NCBI GenBank assembly: GCA_016764455.1 | Contig: JAESRU010000135.1 | Location: 29,848 to 35,172 of the forward strand | Origin: Hyphomicrobiales bacterium | GTDB lineage: Bacteria; Pseudomonadota; Alphaproteobacteria; Rhizobiales; NORP267 | Reading direction: 5' to 3' | Length of the DNA: 5,325 nucleotides | Shown here: one piece after another, positions 1 through 4,117 of the stretch | Position numbering within the stretch: position 1 is the first letter of the stretch | Layout of the letters: the number at the start of each line of letters is the position of its first letter | Notes under the pieces: generated by a model | Databases searched by the model: none | The model's input: the letters and a program-made list of their open reading frames with translations, nothing else | What the model was told of the DNA's origin: nothing | Program-made: the position numbers and the translations under genes

Positions 1-426
1 ACGGATTTCCATGTTCATGTACCAGAAGGTGCGACCCCGAAAGACGGTCCATCGGCAGGTGTAGCCATGGTGACGGCGATTGTATCTGTGATGGCCGGAA
101 TTGCGGTTCGTCGCGAAGTGGCGATGACCGGAGAGGTTACGCTGCGCGGCCGGGTGCTGCCAATTGGCGGCCTTAAAGAGAAGCTTTTGGCGGCTTTACG
201 TGGTGGGATCAAGAAGGTTTTGATCCCGGAGGAAAACGTGAAGGATTTGGCGGAAATACCTGAAGAGATTAAGAATTCTCTGGAAATCGTGCCTATCGCT
301 ATGGTCGGTGATGTGTTCGAACACGCATTGGAAAGCGTGCCTGTCCCGATCGAGTGGAACCCGGAAGCGCAGAAAGATGCGGCTATCTCCAAGGATGGTG
401 ACAAATCTGCCCTTACGGCACACTAG
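1..426 (+). CDS. lon: Lon ATP-dependent protease, C-terminal part of proteolytic domain (5' truncated by window)
   Basis: The frame is open from base 1, so the first codon visible is internal. The 141 residues seen are the end of the Lon peptidase (S16) domain. The motif PKDGPSAG contains the catalytic serine (residue 18 of the fragment, codon 52-54). [10 protein letters not shown] contains the catalytic lysine (residue 61, codon 181-183). The 43-residue Ser-Lys spacing equals that of E. coli Lon (S679/K722). Lon is a cytosolic hexameric AAA+ protease that unfolds and degrades damaged and regulatory proteins. About 80 residues follow the lysine, against 62 in E. coli, so there is a polar C-terminal tail (about residues 118-141) rich in Lys, Asp and Ala. 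The ATPase and N-terminal domains lie outside the window. The downstream gene encodes HU, a neighbour and, in E. coli, a substrate of Lon. The assignment is secure. Confidence 0.97.
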   Translation, partial: TDFHVHVPEGATPKDGPSAGVAMVTAIVSVMAGIAVRREVAMTGEVTLRGRVLPIGGLKEKLLAALRGGIKKVLIPEENVKDLAEIPEEIKNSLEIVPIAMVGDVFEHALESVPVPIEWNPEAQKDAAISKDGDKSALTAH

Positions 427-448
427 ATATCTGATTATACAAGACTTG

Positions 449-480
449 CAAAAGGCAGCCCAAACCGGCTGCCTTTTGTC
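449..480 (+). terminator. Intrinsic terminator of lon
   Basis: A perfect stem AAAGGCAGCC (451-460) pairs with GGCTGCCTTT (467-476) around the six-base loop CAAACC. A450-T477 and C449-G478 extend it. A T-rich stretch (TTTTGTCTTTG) runs from the 3' arm onwards. It starts 23 bases after the lon stop codon. This separates lon transcription from hupB, which therefore needs its own promoter. Confidence 0.9.
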
Positions 481-501
481 TTTGTAGGCAAATAATTGAT
501 A

Positions 502-586
502 GAATCTGGAAAAATTTTGGAAAAAAGTGTTGCTTTTCCGCCGTTTTTTTAGTGAGCATGTGCTTTAGTTGTACCGCGTACGAATC
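502..586. promoter_or_regulatory. hupB upstream region with two GANTC (CcrM-type) sites
   Basis: The interval between the lon terminator and hupB must contain the hupB promoter. GAATC occurs at 502-506 and again at 582-586, the second about 20 bases upstream of the Shine-Dalgarno sequence. GANTC is the recognition sequence of the alphaproteobacterial cell-cycle methyltransferase CcrM. A TTGCTT at 530-535 could serve as a -35 element, but I see no convincing -10 partner 16-18 bases downstream, so the exact promoter is not called. The sites are seen; their regulatory role is inferred. Confidence 0.4.
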
Positions 587-604
587 GTTTCACAAAAACC
601 AGAT

Positions 605-612
605 AAGGGGTG
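605..612 (+). promoter_or_regulatory. Shine-Dalgarno sequence that sets the hupB start
   Basis: AAGGGGTG at 605-612 is complementary, with one bulge, to the 16S rRNA 3' end. It sits 6-8 bases before the GTG at 619. The alternative in-frame GTG at 610 lies inside this sequence and cannot use it, which argues for the 619 start. Confidence 0.7.
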
Positions 613-618
613 AACCTC

Positions 619-894
619 GTGAACAAGAATGACCTGATTGCCAGTGTTGCCGAAAAGGCAGATATTTCGAAATCAGCCGCGCAGGATGCTGTCGAGGCGA
701 CCTTTGCCGTAATTCAAGATACGCTCAGCGGCGGCGATGATGTGCGCATCATCGGTTTCGGCAATTTTGCCGTAACCCATCGCGCAGCCTCTACAGGCCG
801 TAACCCTCGCACCGGCGAGCCGCTCCAGATCCCTGCTTCAAAAATTCCAAAATTCAAAGCAGGCAAGGCTCTCAAGGAAGCTGTTAACAGCTAA
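619..894 (+). CDS. hupB: DNA-binding protein HU (HU-beta type)
   Basis: This 91-residue protein has the full length and form of a bacterial HU subunit. HU dimers bind DNA without strict sequence specificity, bend it and organise the nucleoid. The N-terminal helical dimerisation part (residues 1-45, starting MNKNDLIASVAEKA) is followed by the family signature GFGNFAV...GRNPRTG (about 46-66). The arm-tip RNP (R61-N62-P63) carries the proline that intercalates at DNA kinks. The basic end KIPKFKAGKALKEAVN is typical. I chose GTG at 619 because translation then begins MNKNDLI like other HU proteins and a good Shine-Dalgarno lies just upstream. GTG at 610 would add three residues (MNL) and overlap that site. 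IHF subunits share the fold, but the tight match to HU length and ends favours HU. It is a single-gene unit between two terminators. Confidence 0.96.
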   Translation: MNKNDLIASVAEKADISKSAAQDAVEATFAVIQDTLSGGDDVRIIGFGNFAVTHRAASTGRNPRTGEPLQIPASKIPKFKAGKALKEAVNS

Positions 895-911
895 CCCGAG
901 AAAACAAATTT

Positions 912-927
912 GGCCGCTTCGGCGGCT
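912..927 (+). other. UUCG-capped hairpin after hupB
   Basis: GGCCGC (912-917) and GGCGGCT (921-927) form a short GC stem closed by the very stable C(UUCG)G tetraloop: 5 Watson-Crick pairs plus a terminal G-T. It begins 18 bases after the hupB stop codon and has no T run of its own. It is more likely an mRNA 3'-end stabiliser or the first half of a tandem terminator than a terminator by itself. Confidence 0.65.
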
Positions 928-933
928 GGGAGC

Positions 934-965
934 AGGGCCTCGCATTGCGGGGCCCTTTTCTTTTG
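934..965 (+). terminator. Intrinsic terminator of hupB
   Basis: A934-C943 pairs with G947-T956 (GGGCCTCGC against GCGGGGCCC, with one G-T pair) around a three-base ATT loop. The tail is TTTTCTTTTG. It follows the UUCG hairpin by seven bases. It should end the hupB message and insulate tRNA-Val. Confidence 0.88.
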
Positions 966-1018
966 CCTGAATGCGGCCTGCCAACTTCAATTTTTGGCCA
1001 CCGGGTGCATCGAATGAC

Positions 1019-1047
1019 TTGCATTCGGCGCCGAGAAAACGTACATC
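1019..1047 (+). promoter_or_regulatory. Candidate promoter for tRNA-Val
   Basis: TTGCAT (1019-1024) as -35, a 17-base spacer, and TACATC (1042-1047) as -10. The -35 matches the TTG core and the -10 matches three of six consensus positions. A start near 1054 would give a precursor leader of about 46 bases before the mature tRNA. A separate promoter is expected because hupB ends in a terminator. The call rests on pattern only. Confidence 0.4.
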
Positions 1048-1049
1048 GA

Positions 1050-1095
1050 CCGGGTCCTGACAATTTATCTGAACCCGGACAACCTTTTGGTTCAG
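1050..1095 (+). repeat. Overlapping inverted repeats in the tRNA-Val leader
   Basis: CCGGGT (1050-1055) pairs with ACCCGG (1073-1078). CTGAACC (1069-1075) pairs with GGTTCAG (1089-1095). The two stems share bases 1073-1075, so they exclude each other. A third small hairpin, AACC-TTTT-GGTT (1081-1092), fits inside the loop region and competes with the second stem. The structure ends five bases before the mature tRNA 5' end. Confidence 0.55.
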
Positions 1096-1099
1096 GGCA

Positions 1100-1175
1100 G
1101 GGCGGTTAGCTCAGTTGGTAGAGCGCCACGTTTACACCGTGGATGTCGGGAGTTCGAGCCTCTCACCGCCCACCA
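1100..1175 (+). tRNA. tRNA-Val (anticodon UAC), CCA encoded
   Basis: A full cloverleaf can be drawn. The acceptor GGGCGGT (1100-1106) pairs with ACCGCCC (1165-1171). The D-arm is GCTC/GAGC (1109-1112, 1121-1124). The anticodon stem CCACG/CGTGG (1126-1130, 1138-1142) has loop TTTACAC and anticodon TAC at 1133-1135. The T-arm is GGGAG/CTCTC (1148-1152, 1160-1164, one G-T pair) with loop TTCGAGC. The discriminator is A1172 and CCA is at 1173-1175. UAC reads GUA and, when modified, other valine codons. No terminator hairpin follows, so transcription may continue into the lyase gene. Confidence 0.97.
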
Positions 1176-1300
1176 TTCCTCCAGGAATTTCAAAAACAAT
1201 TTCCAACTATATCGACTTTTGCCTGCGCTGAAGGTGTGTATGATTGTCCTTGGTAATTTTATGCCGGATTTATGCGGCGCTTATTCCAGGCGACAATAAA

Positions 1301-2254
1301 ATGGCTGACCCGTCGAGTGATTTATCCGAAATGTCGATCCGACCAGCAGCATTGCGCCGGTCCTGGCTTTTCCTGCCCGGCGCTGAACGCGAAGTTTTAT
1401 TGAGCGCGGCTACGAGCGCCGCTGATGTGTTGATCCAGGAATTGGAAGATTTCACACCACCTCAATTGCGCCCCCAGGCTCATGCCATCGCAGGCGAAGT
1501 TCATAGCGCCTGGAAAGCGGCCGGCAGAATAGCAGCAGTCCGGGTCAATCCTCTTGATGATGGCGGGTTGGTTGATCTGGAAAAAATCATGCCAGCGCAT
1601 CCAGACATTGTGGCGCTACCCAAAGTGAGCGACGCAGACCAGATCCGCGCCCTCGATAAAGAAATAACCCGGTTGGAGAAAATGCTTGGGATCACGTCCG
1701 GGTCTACCGAAATTTTGCCAAACATCGAATATGCTCGCGGGTTGGTGAACACAATCGATATCGCTGAATCATCCCCTCGGGTGAAAGCCTGCCTTCTGGC
1801 GGCCGAAGATCTGGCTACCGATCTGGGCGCCGAGCGCGGGCAGGACGGCACCGAGTTGCTCTATTGCCGGCAACGATTCATTGTCGAATGCCGTGCCGCC
1901 AATGTGGTCCCGGTTGATTGCCCCTATACGTGGCAGAGTGGCGAACAATATTTGGTTGATGAAACTGCATATGCCAGGCGGCTTGGCTATACCGCTAAAA
2001 GCTGTGTCCATATTCCTCACGCTGCGCTCATCAACGAAATTCTCTCACCTGGTCCAGATCAAATCGAAGCCGCGCAGCACATTGTTGCCGCCTTTGACGC
2101 CGCCCGCGAACAGGGCAAGGACCGTATCGAGGTTCAGGGATCGTTTGTGGAAATGCCGACCTATCTGGGTGCGAAGCGGCTGCTGACCCGCGCTGAACAA
2201 TTGGGCAAGTATGCCCGACAAGCCGAGTATGCCAGACATGCCAAGTATGACTGA
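1301..2254 (+). CDS. CitE/HpcH-HpaI family CoA-ester lyase or aldolase, substrate unknown
   Basis: This 317-residue TIM-barrel protein belongs to the citrate lyase beta / HpcH-HpaI aldolase superfamily, cytosolic Mg2+-dependent enzymes that make or break C-C bonds beside a carbonyl. Seen in order: RRSWLFLPG (19-27), where CitE has RS-LFVPG; LEDF (48-51); VRVN (80-83) with the likely substrate arginine R81; ALPKV (105-109); NIEYARG (141-147) with E143 as probable metal ligand; AAEDLATDLG (167-176) with D170 as second ligand; and RDGTELL-like QDGTELL (181-187). The usual IHPxQ near the C-terminus is changed to HIPH (237-240). Length fits CitE-like proteins (about 280-320), not multisubunit citrate lyase alone, and no citD/citF neighbours are seen. 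ATG 1301 is chosen because homology starts soon after it, with a weak AGG at 1288-1290. An upstream TTG at 1244 and an ATG at 1331 are less likely. The gene overlaps the next one, so the two are probably one transcript. Family is confident; substrate is not. Confidence 0.85.
   Translation: MADPSSDLSEMSIRPAALRRSWLFLPGAEREVLLSAATSAADVLIQELEDFTPPQLRPQAHAIAGEVHSAWKAAGRIAAVRVNPLDDGGLVDLEKIMPAHPDIVALPKVSDADQIRALDKEITRLEKMLGITSGSTEILPNIEYARGLVNTIDIAESSPRVKACLLAAEDLATDLGAERGQDGTELLYCRQRFIVECRAANVVPVDCPYTWQSGEQYLVDETAYARRLGYTAKSCVHIPHAALINEILSPGPDQIEAAQHIVAAFDAAREQGKDRIEVQGSFVEMPTYLGAKRLLTRAEQLGKYARQAEYARHAKYD
2208..2249 (+). repeat. 18-bp tandem repeat at the lyase/dehydrogenase junction, read in two frames
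   Basis: AGTATG recurs at 2208, 2226 and 2244, exactly 18 bases apart. Units 2208-2225 and 2226-2243 are identical at 15 of 18 positions (AGTATGCCCGACAAGCCG and AGTATGCCAGACATGCCA). The third unit keeps only its first six to seven bases. In the lyase frame it encodes KYARQA-EYARHA-KYD. In the dehydrogenase frame it encodes MPDKPS-MPDMPS-MTD. It therefore multiplies the candidate start codons of the downstream gene. Confidence 0.85.
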
Positions 2255-3110
2255 TATTTTGAACCGCCCGATTAAAGATTGCAAAATTGGTGTCGCCGGA
2301 TGCGGCGCTATGGGGTTCCCCATGCTCAAACAGCTTCTTCAGGCTGGATTTAACGGGATTGGATACGATATCCGCCCTGCAAGCGACTATGTTGGCTTTG
2401 AGCAGCATATGGCGGCAGACGCTGAGGCGTTTGGCAGCCAAATCGATATTTTGATTTCCGTAGTTCGCGACCGGGCACAAACCGAAGGTCTGTTTTTCAA
2501 AGATCAGAAGGTTTTCACCAACGATACATATCCCCGCATCGTGATCATGAGTTCTACCCTGTCCCCGGGCCAGTTTTCAGACCTTGCAGAAACGCTGCCG
2601 CCTGATGTGATCGTGCTGGATGCACCCATGTCAGGTGCACCGATTAGGGCGATCAACGGTACGCTCACATTCATGGTCGGCGGCGCGCCAGAGCAATTTG
2701 AATATCTCCGGCCTCTGTTCCAGGCTATGGGCGAGAAAATCACTCATACAGGGCCAGCAGCCAGCGGCATGGCGATCAAGGTGCTGAACAATTATGTCGC
2801 CGCCTGTAGCACCGTTGCCGTGCGCCGTGTGCTTGGTGCAGCCCGGACACATGGCCTGGATCAGGCGATGATGCTGGACGTTATGAAGGCAAGTTCGGGT
2901 GCAACCTGGTTTGGTGATAATTTTGACGCCATCGACTGGTCACGTCAGCGCTATGAGGACGGCAATACAATCGCCATTCTCGAAAAAGACGTGACATGCG
3001 CTCTTGAAACTCTGGGGGAGCAGGGCGCCCCAAAAGATTCTTTCAATCTTGCTTTGCTTGAGGCGCTACGGAACATGGCTCCCTTTGAGGGAAAGCCTGA
3101 CAAGTCGTGA
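2211..3110 (+). CDS. NAD-dependent beta-hydroxyacid dehydrogenase (3-hydroxyisobutyrate dehydrogenase / GarR family)
   Basis: A 299-residue cytosolic oxidoreductase of the beta-hydroxyacid dehydrogenase family, which interconverts beta-hydroxyacids and their semialdehydes or reduces glyoxylate-type aldehydes. The Rossmann motif GVAGCGAMGFPM (27-38) is followed by GYDIRP (51-56). D53 at the end of the second strand suggests NAD rather than NADP. STLSPGQ (115-121), DAPMSGAPIRAINGTLTFMVGG (substrate-binding signature, 137-158), and GMAIKVLNNYV (186-196) with catalytic K190 and N193/N194 are all present. KD at 259-260 matches the conserved lysine-aspartate of the C-terminal helical domain. Length is normal. 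The start is uncertain: ATGs at 2211, 2229, 2238 and 2247 are all in frame, none with a good Shine-Dalgarno. 2211 gives a 44-base overlap with the lyase gene, and 2247 an 8-base overlap suited to translational reinitiation. Residues before about 20 are low-complexity repeat. The pairing with a lyase suggests it handles an aldehyde or keto product of that enzyme. Confidence 0.9.
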   Translation: MPDKPSMPDMPSMTDILNRPIKDCKIGVAGCGAMGFPMLKQLLQAGFNGIGYDIRPASDYVGFEQHMAADAEAFGSQIDILISVVRDRAQTEGLFFKDQKVFTNDTYPRIVIMSSTLSPGQFSDLAETLPPDVIVLDAPMSGAPIRAINGTLTFMVGGAPEQFEYLRPLFQAMGEKITHTGPAASGMAIKVLNNYVAACSTVAVRRVLGAARTHGLDQAMMLDVMKASSGATWFGDNFDAIDWSRQRYEDGNTIAILEKDVTCALETLGEQGAPKDSFNLALLEALRNMAPFEGKPDKS

Positions 3111-3165
3111 GACGCACAACATGGTTTTGCCTCCGGCCGATTGTTGTTTTCCCGTGCTTCATTTT

Positions 3166-3183
3166 GGCCCGAAAACGGCTTTG
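3166..3183 (+). terminator. Weak hairpin after the dehydrogenase gene
   Basis: GGCC (3166-3169) and GGCT (3177-3180) pair around the loop CGAAAAC, followed only by TTT. The stem is four pairs including one G-T, so it is a poor terminator at best. It is the only hairpin with a following T run that I see between the dehydrogenase stop and the tRNA-Asp promoter region. Confidence 0.2.
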
Positions 3184-3223
3184 AAATTCAATCAGTTCGA
3201 AATAAATCCGGGAAATCACAGCA

Positions 3224-3262
3224 GGACGCCGATGCAAACTTGACTTGGCAGGTTTGCTGTCC
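3224..3262. repeat. Inverted repeat around the tRNA-Asp -35 element
   Basis: GCAAAC (3234-3239) is mirrored by GTTTGC (3252-3257) across a 12-base centre that begins with the -35 hexamer TTGACT. An outer GGAC (3224-3227) is mirrored by GTCC (3259-3262), with unequal internal gaps. It could be an operator overlapping the promoter, or a chance palindrome. Confidence 0.4.
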
Positions 3263-3267
3263 TAAGT
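3240..3267 (+). promoter_or_regulatory. Probable promoter of tRNA-Asp
   Basis: TTGACT (3240-3245) is a five-of-six match to the -35 consensus. A 16-base spacer leads to CTAAGT (3262-3267); with a 17-base spacer the -10 would be TAAGTG. Transcription would begin near 3274, about 24 bases before the mature tRNA. The strong -35 and correct distance support it; the -10 is weak. Confidence 0.5.
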
Positions 3268-3297
3268 GATCGCGACCTTCAGCGTTTCGACGCATTC

Positions 3298-3374
3298 GGG
3301 GGTGTAGCTCAGTTGGTTAGAGCGCTGGCCTGTCACGCCAGAGGCCGCGGGTTCGAGTCCCGTCACTCCCGCCA
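3298..3374 (+). tRNA. tRNA-Asp (anticodon GUC), CCA encoded
   Basis: The cloverleaf is complete. The acceptor GGGGGTG (3298-3304) pairs with CACTCCC (3364-3370, one G-T). The D-arm is GCTC/GAGC (3307-3310, 3320-3323). The anticodon stem CTGGC/GCCAG (3325-3329, 3337-3341) has loop CTGTCAC and anticodon GTC at 3332-3334. The T-arm is GCGGG/CCCGT (3347-3351, 3359-3363) with loop TTCGAGT. The discriminator is G3371 and CCA is at 3372-3374. The G discriminator and GUC anticodon fit aspartate identity. No clear terminator follows in 3375-3484. Confidence 0.97.
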
Positions 3375-3470
3375 TTATTTCCAAATCAGATTGCCCATAC
3401 GATAGTGCCGCACAATGCGTCTGATCATGCGCGGTTCAGCATCTTTTGATCCGGGCGTGATTATAAATCT

Positions 3471-3476
3471 GATAAT
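3471..3476 (+). promoter_or_regulatory. Candidate -10 element for a leaderless membrane-protein transcript
   Basis: GATAAT (3471-3476) matches five of six bases of the -10 consensus. It ends eight bases before the ATG at 3485. A start site 7-9 bases after it would place the first transcribed base at or next to the A of that ATG, giving a leaderless mRNA. No Shine-Dalgarno precedes the ATG, which agrees. No clear -35 is present (TTGATC at 3446-3451 is 19 bases away). Confidence 0.4.
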
Positions 3477-3484
3477 CTGCTGCC

Positions 3485-3916
3485 ATGACCGTACAAACAC
3501 AAAAGGTGAGCGTGTATCACCGGGTTCTGGAAGAGCGGGAATCCCGTGCCGTACATCTCTATTTTCAGGCCCGAGAGTTTTTTGATTTCTGCGGCTTCGT
3601 AATCCTGTTCGCAGCCTTCACGGCGGTCTTTTTCCATTATGCCCGCCAACCCTATCCGTCGGTCTCGTATGTGGTTTGTCTGACAGCATCCGGCATCGTT
3701 AGCGCGGTCTCGTTATTCCGCCTTGCCTGGTATGTGTTTCACCGGTTGCGCGGATGGCTGTCGCGCTGGTCACTGGAATACGGGTTTGATGTTTTTCTCA
3801 AACACGATTGGCTGCTGTCCAGCCTGACAATCGTCATTGGCGGTGCCTCACTCTACGGAATGTTGCACGCAACCGACAATGCATTATCGACAATGATACT
3901 TCCAATGTTGAACTGA
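3485..3916 (+). CDS. Unrecognised small inner-membrane protein, three predicted transmembrane helices
   Basis: I do not recognise this 143-residue protein. Three hydrophobic segments are visible: about 33-52 (FFDFCGFVILFAAFTAVFF), 60-85 (VSYVVCL...LAWYVF) and 109-128 (WLLSSLTIVIGGASLYGMLH). The N-terminal 32 residues are polar with several Arg and Glu. The loop 86-108 holds Arg, Lys and His residues, which by the positive-inside rule places both in the cytoplasm and the C-terminus outside. There is no cleavable signal peptide, cofactor motif or conserved catalytic pattern. ATG 3485 is the first in-frame ATG and has no Shine-Dalgarno. The hydrophobic, well-ordered composition over a full-length frame argues for a real gene. 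It stands alone between tRNA-Asp and the nuo operon, 201 bases from nuoA, so a link to complex I is possible but not shown. Confidence 0.65.
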   Translation: MTVQTQKVSVYHRVLEERESRAVHLYFQAREFFDFCGFVILFAAFTAVFFHYARQPYPSVSYVVCLTASGIVSAVSLFRLAWYVFHRLRGWLSRWSLEYGFDVFLKHDWLLSSLTIVIGGASLYGMLHATDNALSTMILPMLN

Positions 3917-3963
3917 TTTTGGCCTAGTTCGACCTCCTGTTGCGACCCGCTTGCAAGTAGAGC

Positions 3964-4027
3964 GAATCTTCCACTGATTCCGCGTCCAAGGACCAATTTT
4001 CAGCCTTGTTTCGTCTTGCCTAGAATC
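3964..4027. promoter_or_regulatory. Cluster of three GANTC sites upstream of nuoA
   Basis: GAATC (3964-3968), GATTC (3976-3980) and GAATC (4023-4027) fall within 64 bases. The first two form an inverted repeat around TTCCACT, extended outward as GC-GAATC and GATTC-C-GC. The third lies in the spacer of the candidate nuoA promoter. GANTC is methylated by CcrM in many Alphaproteobacteria, and GcrA acts at methylated promoters in Caulobacter. Regulation of nuo by this route is inferred. Confidence 0.5.
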
Positions 4028-4043
4028 ATTGACTGGTCTAAGC
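4016..4043 (+). promoter_or_regulatory. Candidate promoter of the nuo operon
   Basis: TTGCCT (4016-4021) as -35, a 16-base spacer and CTAAGC (4038-4043) as -10 repeat the layout of the tRNA-Asp promoter (TTGACT, 16 bases, CTAAGT). A start near 4050 would give a leader of about 68 bases before nuoA. A GAATC lies inside the spacer. The -10 is far from the E. coli consensus, so the call depends on the shared pattern. Confidence 0.35.
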
Positions 4044-4117
4044 CGGAGAGGGCTGCCTTTCAGGTTCAAGCCTAGATGCATGCCGGTTTTTAGAGGCCGG
4101 ATTTAGGGGTACGGATT

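Noticed and set aside
1087..1299. 70-residue + strand frame covering tRNA-Val
   Set aside because: It runs through the tRNA cloverleaf and has no protein-like conservation; it is a chance frame.
1244..1300. Extended lyase start at TTG 1244
   Set aside because: It adds 19 residues with no family similarity and uses a rare start codon without a ribosome site; ATG 1301 is simpler.
1501..1851. 116-residue minus-strand frame inside the lyase gene
   Set aside because: Ser/Arg/Ala-rich composition typical of an antisense shadow, with no motif or ribosome site of note.
2031..2480. 149-residue minus-strand frame across the lyase/dehydrogenase junction
   Set aside because: It is antisense to two well-supported genes, lacks recognisable motifs and looks like a shadow of their codon use.
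1100..3374. Genomic island inserted at tRNA-Val or tRNA-Asp
   Set aside because: No copy of either tRNA 3' end is repeated as an attachment site in the window and there is no integrase. The similarity between the two tRNAs is limited to the conserved D-arm and T-loop bases.
3409..3419. CGCA-CAA-TGCG hairpin after tRNA-Asp as a terminator
   Set aside because: Only four pairs and no T run follows.
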